Positions 23,068-33,430 of a DNA stretch of 64,000 nucleotides are shown here, one piece after another. Under the pieces are notes generated by a model. That model saw nothing but the letters and a program-made list of their open reading frames with translations, had not been told where the DNA came from and ran no database searches. Numbering within the stretch: the first letter of the stretch is position 1; the number at the start of each line of letters is the position of its first letter. The position numbers and the translations under genes were made by a program. Source of the DNA: Sodiomyces alkalinus F11 (Eukaryota > Ascomycota > Sordariomycetes > Glomerellales > Plectosphaerellaceae); contig NW_021167082.1 in the NCBI RefSeq assembly GCF_003711515.1, positions 2,101,691-2,165,690 on the forward strand, read 5' to 3'.

Positions 23068-25289
23068 TACCCCCTTAGTTAAGGTGGGTCTTCCCAGGTT
23101 AACTGACTAATTAGAGGCTTCGGTTTAAACTAAACGCTCTTAACTTTTCTATCGTAAAATTAATAGTTAAGGGAAAATGGCCTCGTAAAAGGGATCTAAA
23201 TCCGCCTTATATAACCGTTTAACTTAATTCTATCTTAATTGGTTCCTTAATCCTGATTGGCCAGATCTGATTAATTAGATCTATATCCATCGGATCTACT
23301 ACGCCCTCGGAGGCCATTATTACGGCCGCTTTAGCGCGTTTAATCTCTTCGTGTAGTCGTTTAGACTACTCGATACGGTCTTTTTAATCCGTTAAATTAA
23401 GCTATTACTATAGTCTTTTAATTCCTGCCTCCGGTAGTGCCTTTATTAAACTATCCGCGATTATCTCCTTCGTATTAACGTACATAACCTTAAAAAGGCC
23501 CTGCTATACTAACTAACGCGCTTACTGGTTATAAATATAGACGTGCTATAGCCTTATTCGTAGGCGTTATGCCTTCTTATTAACGACGTTAATAGTCTAT
23601 TAATTATCGTAGTATAGCTATAACTATTATTAGTCTAGCCGAAGCTCTAAAGTCCTTAATATCCGGCTAACGAATAGCGTCTCCTTAGCTACCTTGGTAA
23701 AAACGAGTAGTTCCGACTCTATTAACGATATCGTAACCGTCGGTTATTTACCCGCCTTCTAGTTAACGGTGCCGCCGAAAAGCTTTATCGTATATCCTTA
23801 CGAGCTCTTACGGTCTGGATTATCCCTAAAGGACGCGTCGCTTACTATTAGGAAGAGTTTATCCCCACCGAATTCTAAGTAGTAGTGTCCTATATACTAT
23901 AGGAATAGCAGCACTTATTAAGCTCTTTTAAGGTGGTTAATGGAATGGTTAACGTTATATTAGGAAAGCTTCGAGTAGGCGAACACGATATCGGGTTTTA
24001 TTATAATAGCAGCGTATAGGATAGAACTAATTATTCCTTAATACTAATAGACCTCGGGAATCAACGCGCGGGTACCGTCTCGGGGTATTACCGGCTCCGT
24101 AGATAATAGGACTTTTAGTGGTTTTCGGTAGAGTATATCTATATAGTATTTAAGCGCGATCTTCTCTATATAGGAGGATTATAATAGCTATAACCTACTG
24201 GTGGCTTTATCCCTTAGGACCTTAATTTCCAGGAACTAACGGATTTCTTCGCCTCCTAATAACCTACAGCTTCGCTTAAGGACAGCCTCGAGGTTATCGG
24301 CGTCCGTTATACGGTCTTTATAGTATATAAGTCCGATATCGTTAACGTAGAAGAATAGGATTTAACCGTCGTGAATTATAATATAGGGGTTATTAGGGAC
24401 GGCTATAAAGCCTATCCTCCATAGCGTGCCGCTGAATTCCTCTTACTATAGTAGTGGTGATACCCTTAAACTGAAGAGGGCTTTCCGTAGTAGTAGGACC
24501 TTGCCTAGTACTTTATAGCCTTATGGTATCTTTATAAATACCTTTTCTTTAAGGCTAGCGTTAGCGAACGCGTTAACGGTATTAAACTGCCTTATCTTTA
24601 GGTTACATTAGGTGGCGATCGCTATTAGTATATAGAAAGCCCGTGAGACTAGCGTTATGGCGTAGTTATTTTTAGTCTCCAACCGTTTTTATTAATCCCC
24701 TCGGACTATAAGGCGTGCCTTATACTTAAGGAGGGTGCCCTCTTTATTAAATTTATAGGTGTATACCTATCTATAGGCGAGGACTTATTACTTATTAGCC
24801 TAATCACCACTTACCTCCGACTAGTAGCCTATCTATCGGTGCCCCTTAAGGTATTCCCCCTTGGCCTATAACCACCGCTCCCGTAACCGGTAGAGGCGTA
24901 TATCGCGGTGGTGGTTTAATAGAGGCGGGAGATCTTCGCGGGTTATATATAATAGTAGCTAGGAGATATAAGGGGGATCTATAATACCGATATCGCTATC
25001 GTTAATAGCTTACTTCCTCGCGCGTATAGGGTTATAAGTGCTGCTAGCGTTAAAGAACGCCTTTTAAGCCTTATTATTCTAGACCTTCTCGGTCGTATAC
25101 AGACTTATAATAGTTCTTATAATAGATAGGCGCGCGGACGATAGGTGTACAGCCGACAGGCACCCCTTAGGGGTATCCGCGGCTATCTATTAGTAGTTAT
25201 CGTATTCTTCCACCTTAATTCCCCTAACTACTGCTAACGCTATAAGGAATACGCGTGTGGGATCTTCCGGGGATATTAAAGGCGTGGGA

Positions 25290-25730
25290 AACGGTGTAAA
25301 CCTTGGAATAGTAAACCGTAAAGTGTCCGTAGTAATAGCGGTGGCCTCTCCTATAGTAATAGCGGTAGCGTTAGAGGTATAAGGTTCTAAATCTATAGCC
25401 TAATAAATTAGGCTATAGATTTAGAACCTTATTTATAGTAATAGTAGTAGCCTCTCTTATAGTAATAGCGACGGCCTCGCCTTTATCCGTAGTAATAGCG
25501 GTGGCGTTACTTTTACCCGTAATAATAGTAGTAGTATAGTCTTTTCCTATAGTAATAGTAGTATCCGTAGTAATAGCGGTACCCGTAGTAATAGTAGTAT
25601 AGTCTATAGTAATAGTAGTGGCCTCTCTCGTAGTAATAGCGACGGCCTCGCCTTCGTCCGTAGTAATAGCGGTAGCGTTACCTTTACCCGTAGTAATAGC
25701 GGTAGCGTTAGAGTCTTCCGACGTAAGATC
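25290..25730 (-). repeat. Degenerate short tandem repeat in the copia-A2 integrase linker
   Basis: Repeated units of gtagtaatagcggtggc, cctctc and gcctcgccttt type encode AITT-like tracts on the minus strand. Copia-A1 has a much shorter version at about 7720-7815, so the array has changed length between copies. Confidence 0.8.
25381..25430. repeat. Perfect 24-bp inverted repeat with 2-bp spacer
   Basis: The arms at 25381-25404 (aaggttctaaatctatagcc plus taat) and 25407-25430 are exact reverse complements. The spacer is aa. It interrupts the tandem array of copia-A2 and has no counterpart in copia-A1. Such a palindrome could form a hairpin or cruciform. Confidence 0.95.
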
Positions 25731-28700
25731 TAATACGTCTATGGCTATACCCCTTAATAGCAGCCTATTCACGGTCTTATTAGATTAGGTGATACGGATA
25801 GATTATAGGCATTCCCCGATTTCCTTAGCGGAACCTATAGCTTATAGCATTTTAATCCTGCTATTAAATATCTCGTCTTCGTTAAAGACTATATCTCTCA
25901 TGGTGATAATATCCGTTAAGTATAGTAGCTAAATACGGAAGCTATTCGAGGATTAGTATCCGACGTAATAACCGATCTATACCTTCGGTTCTAGCCTTTA
26001 TAGGCGGTTCCTTTTAGCTTAGGTATCGCGCGTTTTTATAAAGGCTTTATAGCCGTAAGCTTATAGGTGCGTAAGGTTAGGTTAATAGCCGCGTAGGCCT
26101 TTATATAGCGTTCGCTAATCGTTAATATATTATAGCGTCCTATTATATAGATATATAGTAGTCTTAAAGATCCTAGACTAGATAGATATAGGTAGATTAG
26201 CCCTAATCCTTATGGCCCTTGCCCTCCTTTTAACGATACCTTTAATCCGTTCTGTAATGCTATTCTAATCCTATAAATATAGTGCCGACGGCTAATCTTT
26301 TACCCCCTTAGTAGCGAGGAAAGTAATCATTTCTAGGTGCTAAAATATCTTAGAATCGGCGCGTAGAACGCGTGGCCTAATATCGAATTAGGCCTTAAGT
26401 AGGGTAAAAACGTCTTTTAAAGCGTATAGGATAAAGTCTTAGTCTTTTTTCTATAGGTAGTAATCCTATATATAACCCATATATATCTATAACGAATATA
26501 ATAGACCTATATAGTCCGCCGCCAATTACTCCGCCTTTTCTAGATCGTGAAAATTAATAGCCAGGGCCTCTCTGGGCTTTAACGGGTAAAGGGATAGTAT
26601 CCGCCGGATCTACGTAGGTATTTACGATTACCTATACGCGTTATAGTCTATTATACGAGGTCCCTTTATCTTTACCCCCTAAGTAGCGTTAACGATCTTT
26701 ACGAGAGTATCGGTGCTATAATAGCCGAGGCGTTTATACCACCGTTATACTATAGTCTTCTACGGTTACCGCGGTTATCGTGATCTTCTATACGGGTTAT
26801 CGCGGGGGTGCCTTACTAAGACCGCGAACGCAGTAGCGGCCGTGGCTTCCGCACACTTAATTATATACTAGCCGTGGATATCTAGTAGCTTATAGATAGG
26901 CCGGTTATCGGCGGAGCTAATAATAGTATTACTTAAGGTATCCTAGCGATAACCCTATAGGCGTAGCCAGTATTCCGAGTCGATATTAGTAACGAATTCC
27001 TTATAGTATATAATGTTATAGAGGCGTAGTAGCCTTTTTATGCCTAATAGGGATTATATATATAGCTTAACGTCTCCGTATCCGAGAATAGGAGCCTTAT
27101 AAGTACCTACCTAAAGCGTTAATAAATTAACCGTGGGTGGTCTAATAGCTGTAAAACGGCCTTAATTATTAAAGATATAGATTAACAATCCTAAGTCCAG
27201 GATCGCGTAGTATAATAGCGCTCTAGCTTAGTTAATAGAAAGGGATATCCCCTATTCCTATTATAATCTTAATAGTATTATCGTACGATAACACGCTATC
27301 CCCTGGGTTAGGGGGGCTCTTAGTCTCCCCGTCGCGGTAATAAACAGGTCTTTATAAACTATAGTAAGCGTAGTATTATAGAGTAATCTTCCTAGACTTC
27401 CTCTATCTTATTAGCGGTAATAGCCCCTAAGGCTTCCCGCCTTTTCTGTATCGCGATGTCTACGCGGCCTTTAAAACTATAATCACGGATCTTCTTTTCT
27501 GTAACCTTTATAATATCTTCACGGCCACGCTAGGTGTAAGGGCGTACATCCGGCCTTACGTACTAATAGGCGGCGGTAGTATAGGTGTTTTCGTATATCT
27601 TATAAGGCCTCCCTATTATAGGAGGGATAGCCTTTAAGGATATATTACTATAAGGGCGCTTCCTATTATTATCGTTACTAGTAGTAGTAGTATCCTTAGT
27701 ATCGGGGAGGTTCCTAAGGGTATTAAAGGTGCCTCTCCCGACTCTAGGCTTTATAGCGGTAGATTATAGGCTCTTTATATTACTAAGAACCGCACGTAGA
27801 GCCTTTACGAAGTCGTTAATCGTTAGCTTATTTTCCGTAATCTTCTCGTAGTTATTTACTAGGTAGTTATTACTTTATTCCTAGGCGATAGGTCTAATAG
27901 CTTTTAATATATTTTCGGCCTAATACTCCGCGCTTAATAGCTTTATAACGCCTATATATTTATAGTATATTATCGCTATTTTCTAGCTTACTACCTAGGC
28001 GTCCATATCCTTAGGTATAGCCTTTATAGGCGTAGTGTATTATCGGTATAGGACTAGGGCTTCCTTACGGAGGTCTATAAGTATTAGTCCTGCGTACGCG
28101 TGTAGGAGGGTAATCTAGGCCTATAGGTTATTTATAGTATTATTCTATAGCTAGGCGAGGAGGTTATATAACGTGGTATAGATAGTTCCTTCGATATAGG
28201 AATATACCTTATTAAATTCTTTCTACTACGTGTTATAGTCTACCTTTTCCTCGCGGTATACACGGCGGTCTTATAGGTAATACGTACGCCCTTTTTTAGA
28301 GAGGTTATTAATAGACGTAGGCGTCCTGGTTAGGGGCTTTTTCGTTATAGCCGTGGCCGTGGCCTTATAGCGGGCGGCCGTCTTCTTCTTACTAGTAGCC
28401 GTGGTAGCGGCCGTGGTAGCCGTGGCTTTTATAGTATCCGTGGCCTTATCGCCCTTTAGCGTGATAGTAGAAGACGGAGTAGCCGTGATAATAGTGGCCG
28501 TGGCCTCCTCCGTGTTAGGGTTTATAATAAGGGCTTTATATTTATAAATATTAGGGGGTATAGGTATAAGGAGGAGATAAGCGTTAGCCTCCTTATCGCT
28601 TAGCTTTAGATTAAGGTAATTATCCTAGTAGGAGGCCGAGTTACCGCGTACAGCACGCTCCTAAACTACTTAATCCGTTTAGTTAATAAGGGTAATAGCG

Positions 28701-28924
28701 GCCGCCTTCTATTCGGTGTTAGATATATTAGAAGATATCTTTATTAGATTATTATTTATCGGTTAGTTAATTAATAAGTAGGTTGATTAATCTTTTAATT
28801 ACTCTGATTAGGTTAATAATAGTTATTTAAGAGTACTTATATAGACGTGATTACTTCTTTATAGTGGTATAGGAATAGCCTTATTAATATCTATCGTTTA
28901 GGCGTTATAAACCGGGCTTATAAC

Positions 28925-29208
28925 TGTCGCACGTTAAATAAGTACTTATATAATTAACTTAGTAGAGCAGGAATCTTATATATATATATTATATAAAGTT
29001 ATATCTAGGAGAGTCTTTTATTCCCTTAATTTAGGTGGTAAAGACTCTGTTATAAGTACTATGTTATTTAGATCTTATCCGGTCTTTTCCGGTATTTACC
29101 CTTATTATATCCTAATGCCCGAAGTCCCCGATATCCGGAGCCCTTAGTTATGGAGTGGATCCCCCCTGGATCCCCTATAGACCATATTGTTGTCCTGCCC
29201 ATGCGATA
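28925..29208 (-). repeat. Copia-A2 5' LTR
   Basis: This 284-bp LTR starts tgtcgcacg and ends atgcgata. It pairs with 22784-23067. The GT run of the partner reads as a TA run here. Confidence 0.92.
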
Positions 29209-29336
29209 ATCAGACCGTCAGAGATTCCTGCCACCGTAATATTAGTGGTGAAGATTCTGTAAGTGTCCACCCGGATTACACTCTTGGCAATCCGGCCCGT
29301 TACGTAACCGAACAGACCATGGTCTGTTCGATAACA
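29209..29336 (-). repeat. Copia-B3 LTR with leader edge, unmutated
   Basis: Minus-strand LTR of about 91 bp (about 29246-29336, minus-strand start tgttatcg, end ttcacca) followed by leader to 29209. It matches 3580-3675 and 22610-22680 but keeps all CA/TG sites. A 22-bp perfect palindrome lies at 29309-29330, centred on accatggt. The LTR ends 118 bp before the VMA9 start codon, so it lies in the promoter or 5' leader region. Confidence 0.75.
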
Positions 29337-29454
29337 GCCTCGGCTATGCCGAGCCGATACAGTTTTACCCTGGAAGCTACCACAGTGTATCTCGAAGCAT
29401 CAGCTCGACAAAACACATTTCTCTTGAGACGCGTCTCTTAACTGTCAGGCGAAT
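29337..29454 (+). promoter_or_regulatory. VMA9 upstream region with ACGCGT palindrome
   Basis: This 118-bp stretch separates the copia-B LTR from the VMA9 start. It contains a 12-bp perfect palindrome gagacgcgtctc (29426-29437) with an ACGCGT core. That core is the binding motif of the MBF/APSES cell-cycle factors in fungi, but its use here is inferred. A 6-bp-arm hairpin ctcggc/gccgag lies at 29339-29353. No clear TATA box is seen. Confidence 0.45.
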
Positions 29455-29810
29455 ATGGCGCAAGGGTATCTATATACTGCTGTTTCGTGGCAGCTCGGAA
29501 GTCCCATTGGCCATTGCTAACGTCCCAACAGGTACAGCATCTTTATCGGGCTCCTGGTCATTGTAGTTCTCTCCGTGGCTGCATGGTTTCTTGCACCCAA
29601 AAGCGAGAACCAAATGTTAGTGGTGACCCAGCTCCTCTGCCTAGTTTACACACATTTGGCTAATGGTGTTCCCATAGCATCTGGCGCTCTTCTCTCATTC
29701 TCGCTTTTTCGTGCTGCTATCTCATGTGGGCTATTACATTCCTAGCGCAACTTCATCCATTGATCGAACCCCGGAGAAGCGACTTAAGGAAAGAATATCT
29801 GCACTCTTGA
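29455..29810 (+). CDS. VMA9: V-type proton ATPase subunit e (Vma9), three exons
   Basis: Small membrane subunit of the V0 sector of the vacuolar H+-ATPase, needed for assembly of the proton pump. The exons are 29455-29465, 29532-29615 and 29678-29810. Intron 1 (66 nt) runs gtatct...caacag with a perfect branch site tgctaacg. Intron 2 (62 nt) runs gttagt...catag with ggctaatg. The spliced product is 75 aa: MAQG start, first membrane helix about 7-25 (FIGLLVIVVLSVAAWFL), loop APKSENQ, then IWRSSLILAF and a second helix about 36-57 (CCYLMWAITFLAQLHPL), ending EPRRSDLRKEYLHS. Length and both signature segments match fungal subunit e. All CA/TG sites are intact. It is convergent with ARV1. Gene structure comes from manual splicing. 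Confidence 0.93.
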
Positions 29811-30173
29811 ATGTCAGAGACTCTGAACACTTGATAGATATGAAGGAGAGAAGGAAATACCAGGCCGCCACGGTCGCGGTTTCAGGCGGTTCAGCTGAAG
29901 TGTCCATCTTTGATGCCGATTTTAGGCGGGTATCACAAATCGACAGACCGGTACACAGGGAAACATAATCATTTAGACTTCAACGTTGAAGCCGGAGCTT
30001 GGGACATGGGAAATCGTCAATCGAGAGCAGGTATCATCGCCATGGATTAAAAGCAGTAATAAGAGACCCAGGCTTGGCCATATAAAAGTTACGAAAGTTG
30101 GTCCTATGTTCATTCCTGCATACGAAAACCACGTTCAAACATGCCGGCTGAGCGGTGCACAGCAAACGCACAA
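29811..30173. other. Convergent 3' intergenic region between VMA9 and ARV1
   Basis: 363 bp of normal-composition DNA separate the two stop codons. It must hold both 3' untranslated regions and terminators. I see no further gene. Open stretches here are chance readings or antisense to ARV1. Confidence 0.6.
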
Positions 30174-31175
30174 TCACCCAGCTGCCAGTTGGCCAACCCA
30201 CTCTCTCACATACATCAGTAACGCCCACAATGCCTTTCCGTCAGCTGTAATACTCGCCTCGCCCATGGAGTCAACGCTGTGCAGTCCGACAAGCCAAAGT
30301 ACGCTTCGACCGACAACCCAGCGACTTACTGCACCAGTGGTTGTGAGTAATGCAGCGACCCCGTATCCACAATCAAGCAGAATCCGAAGAGCCTCGACGT
30401 TGTTTGCTACCACAGCCCAACCTAATGAGCGTGCGGCAGCCGGGACGTCATACTGCCATATTACCATCAGGATCGGAAATAGTTTGGTGGAAGACGAGAC
30501 GAGCAATGCGGTCGACACGGAGTTGGGGCGCGTATAACGGGAAAGAAGCCTAAGAGCCACAACGGGGGACAGGCGAGAAGTGGATAGGAAGCGAATGCTG
30601 AGGTGGAAAGCGAGGGACGAGAGAGCGCAAAGAATCACTGCAGCGTCATCAGCGCAGAGCTTAGCACGAAGAGGGAAAGCGGTAATGGCAGGGCTCTGCC
30701 ACTTACAAAAGAACAAATACTGGGACACGATGGACTGTTGAGCTAGGCCGCTGAGGGCTGATCCCATATCGGGAACATGAGCAGAGTCTGTCTGTTTCTC
30801 GACTCGCGCCCATGTCAGGTAAACATCAAACAGGAGCAACAGGAGCCCGAGCCGCAGGATCGAGGCCTAGCGAAAGTCAGTCATGCTTGGGCTTAGCAGC
30901 AAATTATGGGATGCTTTGGGTGGGTGGGCTACATCAAGACTATCGTCATCCTTCATCAATGTATTGTGAAGTAAATGACGATATACTTGTGGCTTAATCA
31001 AGACCAAGTCGATGAACAGGACAACAAAGTCATGTTCGACGTACTTGTCGCAGAAGCAACCACATTTCTTGCAGACAGTAAGCCTGATATTATGACCACT
31101 GGATTTGTCCCCAGCGCCCGAATACTGAGTCCAAAGTGTTTTGACAGGGTAACGGCATTCAATGCAGATAGGCAT
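30174..31175 (-). CDS. ARV1: ARV1 family ER lipid/GPI-intermediate homeostasis protein, three exons
   Basis: ER membrane protein involved in sterol distribution and supply of GPI-anchor intermediates. The exons (minus) are 31175-30933, 30866-30707 and 30637-30174. Intron 1 (66 nt) runs gtagcc...gctag with tgctaag. Intron 2 (69 nt) runs gtaagt...gcag with the same branch motif. The product is 288 aa. The N-terminal Arv1 homology domain has zinc-ribbon pairs C4/C7 (PICIECRYPVKTLW) and C35/C38 (LTVCKKCG), then KYVEHD and FIDLVLIKPQVYRHLL. Membrane segments follow (LRLGLLLLLFDVYLTWARVE, YLFFLILCALSSLAFHL), with the conserved KLFPIL and WAVVANNVEALRILLDCGYG near residues 185-235. ATG 31175 was chosen because family members start MPIC; the codon four residues upstream is TTG. 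Composition is normal with no RIP. It lies between two transposon blocks. Confidence 0.95.
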
Positions 31176-31480
31176 CGTCGCCGTCAATTCTCGAAAGATA
31201 CTTCCGTAGGTCTTGTGTTCTGCTTGTGACTTAAGAGATCAGCAAAAATCAAAAATCGTTTCGACAAGGAACATATACGGATTTTAACAAGTAGCAGGCC
31301 ATACGGTTGGTTCTCTAGTGATGTGTTGGCTGGAAATTCTTAGAGCATCTTTTCGGGATACCTATTCCTGTCGCGCAGACCTCCCTCGGGATGGAATAAC
31401 CTAGGGTGGGGTTAGTCCGACTAGGGCACTTGGTTATTCTTATCTCAGCAAGCTCAGACTAACCCTGGGGCGAGTATAGC
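31176..31480 (-). promoter_or_regulatory. ARV1 upstream region; inverted repeat at its far end
   Basis: About 305 bp of unmutated DNA lie upstream of ARV1 before RIP-type sequence begins. An imperfect hairpin (gggttagtccga at 31409-31420, tcagactaaccc at 31454-31465) lies at the far end and could be the edge of a small element or an LTR remnant. No TATA box stands out. Confidence 0.45.
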
Positions 31481-31820
31481 GTGGATATTTACCTTGTATA
31501 AAATTACCAGTGATATATGTATATATAGACCTATACGAAATATCTAGCTAATTAGAGGTCTTAATTCTATTAATCGTGAACTCGCCCGCAGGATAGTCTA
31601 AGGCAGGAATATCAATAGAACCGTGGGTAACGAATACTAGATCGACCCCTTTTTCGACTCTTAACTAAAAAACCACTATACCTTCGTTAAAACCGTGAAT
31701 GTCTAGTAATTAATATCGGAAACATCAGTGCTTTTTAATTATACTACTATTACCGTAATCTGATAAGGATAAACGCTAATTCGAGTAGTAAGCAAAGTGA
31801 GCTTGTTCTTACCCTAAGCG
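31481..31820. other. RIP-altered sequence before the DUF6589-like gene
   Basis: CA/TG density falls at about 31500 and TA rises. No protein homology was recognised. It probably is the 5' flank or leader of the repeated gene that follows. Confidence 0.4.
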
Positions 31821-33430
31821 GACTAAGCGAAGCCGCTAGCTGAGCCGCTAGCTAAGCCGCTAGCACCCTAGTTACTAGTTAATTCATTACTCTATCTATT
31901 TAATCTATTAAAGAAGGCGATAAAGAAGGCGATAAAGATAGAGACTAAGATAGAGACTAAGATAGAGACTAAGATAGAGAGCTTCCGCCTAGTAATATCG
32001 TCGAGTTAACACTTAACTTTTAGTATAAAGAACGTGCTAAAGCTCGCCGCTATAGAGCTAATACGATCTAGTCTATTAAACCCCTTATTACTTCCTAGGT
32101 TAAATCTCCTTATTAGGCCCGTCTTCTTGAGGAGGCTCTTACTAATAATTCTAGAGTATCGAACCGTATAAAGGCATAGGATGTTACTATTACTACGGAC
32201 GATAAGTCGTGGGATAACTAGGCTTTTAATTCTCTTAATATTCGTTAAGAGCTAAAGGCCCTAAGGGATAAGAGTGGCTTTAAGGTATTCGACCCTACTA
32301 ACGACTATAATATATACAATAGCGAGATAATAGTCAATTAGGTCTACGAGACGAAATAGTTAAATAAAACACTTTAAGTGGTTTATGATACTCTAAATAT
32401 AAACGTACCTCGTCTTCTAGCCTTAATTAGATGGCTAATAATACAATAGAAGGCTTTGGCTAAGACTATAATAAACTAGATAGCGGCTAATATCGACGTT
32501 AACGAATAGCCTTCTGTATAGCTTATTATATCTTTATTACTCTCTAGCTATACCGAGAGAAGTATGCTATTCCTCCGATAAGGTATCGGCTTATACCTTT
32601 TATCTAATAGAACGACTCGACGTATAGTTAATAGTATAGCTCGACTTAGTATCTCTATATTATATAGATATATAAGTAACTTACTAAATCGTATATCGAA
32701 GACATAGTCATAAGTACTATAAGCCTTTTTTTATATTCTATAGGCCAGCTATTATACTAGCCGATATTGAATATATAGCTTATAACTCGAACGCTATTAT
32801 AGTATACGATAAGTTCAACTTCTTAAATCTAGTTAGGGACCTAGCTAAATCTAAATAGAATTAGTTTATTACCCTAATCAACTCGTTAATCATATAATAC
32901 CCCGAACTTAGCGGCCCTATTATATATCTCTAGGTCGACTTAACTATACCCTTTACTTAGAAGATAATACTAAACTACCTAATCCGTTATAAGCCCTTAC
33001 TTAATAAGGCCTCCCGCTTTATAATCTGGTATACTATTACTGGTATCTTCCTATCTGATACGAATAAGTCTAAACTACTAATCGTTACAAGGGTTAGCTA
33101 TAAGAATAGCCTATATCTATAGCTAAGTACTATATTTAAGAATAAAGGCACTATTACTAGGGTGTATATATTACACGAAGAGCTTTTTAGGGAACCCTCA
33201 GGTCTAGATAATAAGCAGACCGTTAATAAAGGTCTTATTCTTATTTATAGTGACTAGAAGATAACCTTATTTATTCGTAATATAAAATAACTATAACTCG
33301 AATGTAGGATCTCTTAGGAGCGATATAACTAGATACTTACTATTCTTATATTCTTCTATATCGAACTTAATATACTCGAGATACTATTCCGTAATTTCTA
33401 GGATACTAGTAATTATCGTTTTTAATCTAG
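31821..33430 (+). pseudogene. DUF6589-like fungal repeat gene, 5' part, RIP-degraded
   Basis: The plus-strand frame begins in charged repeats (KEGDKEGDK, then DRD plus a TAA three times), continues ELPPSNIVELTLNF and SGFKVFDPTNDYNIYNSEIIVN, and has a helical block GIGLYLLSNRTTRRIVNSIA (about 32580-32640). Further on is a segment of form GLILIYSD-K-T (about 33232-33270). The last two resemble DUF6589, found in fungal repeat-encoded proteins of unknown, possibly transposase-related, function. All internal stops are TAA/TAG. The frame continues across LINE-D1 at 38396-38637. The family assignment is from memory of the pattern. Confidence 0.5.
31825..31981 (+). repeat. Three 12-bp tandem repeats in succession
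   Basis: gccgctagctra occurs three times (about 31828-31863), aaagaaggcgat twice (about 31914-31937) and gatagagactaa three times plus a partial copy (about 31938-31980). The last two are in frame with the DUF6589-like gene and give repeated Glu-Gly-Asp-Lys and Asp-Arg-Asp-stop units. Confidence 0.85.

Larger units (their letters stand above)
23070..28760 (-). pseudogene. Copia-A2 gag-pol polyprotein remnant
   Basis: Minus-strand order: gag about 28760-27790, integrase core about 26700-26030, a repetitive integrase C-terminal linker about 25740-25290, and reverse transcriptase about 24750-23600 with YVNDIGLIY at about 24320-24360 in place of YVDD. RNase H lies next to the 3' LTR. It is collinear with copia-A1. 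RIP-type TAA/TAG stops are spread through all domains. The Thr/Ile/Ala-rich open stretch at 25413-25772 is part of the linker and not a gene. Confidence 0.83.
22784..29208 (-). mobile_element. Copia-A2: full-length Ty1/copia retrotransposon, RIP-degraded
   Basis: A 6.4-kb complete element with 284-bp LTRs at 28925-29208 (5') and 22784-23067 (3'), flanked by the 5-bp duplication atcag (22779-22783 and 29209-29213). It is collinear with copia-A1 but lacks the solo LTR. The target was a copia-B3 leader directly beside VMA9. RIP damage ends sharply at the element's right border, and the outer part of the left LTR also keeps TG/CA runs (gtgtgtgtgtattgtg). Confidence 0.94.

Noticed and set aside
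25413..25772. 119-codon minus-strand Thr/Ile-rich gene
   Set aside because: It lies in the tandem array of the copia-A2 integrase linker.
29711..29968. 85-codon plus-strand stretch
   Set aside because: It overlaps VMA9 exon 3 in another frame and runs into the 3' untranslated region.
29986..30537. 183-codon plus-strand open stretch
   Set aside because: It is antisense to ARV1 exon 3, whose sequence matches a conserved family; the plus reading has no recognisable motif.
30174..30839. 221-codon minus-strand stretch as an ankyrin-like gene
   Set aside because: The apparent ankyrin-like WAVVANNVEALRILLDCGYG is the conserved C-terminal part of ARV1, and the stretch is exons 2-3 with a readable 69-nt intron.
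31185..31187. Upstream start of ARV1 four codons before ATG 31175
   Set aside because: The codon is TTG and family members begin MPIC.
31825..31981. CRISPR-like array
   Set aside because: The units are 12-bp direct tandem repeats without spacers, in a fungal coding region.
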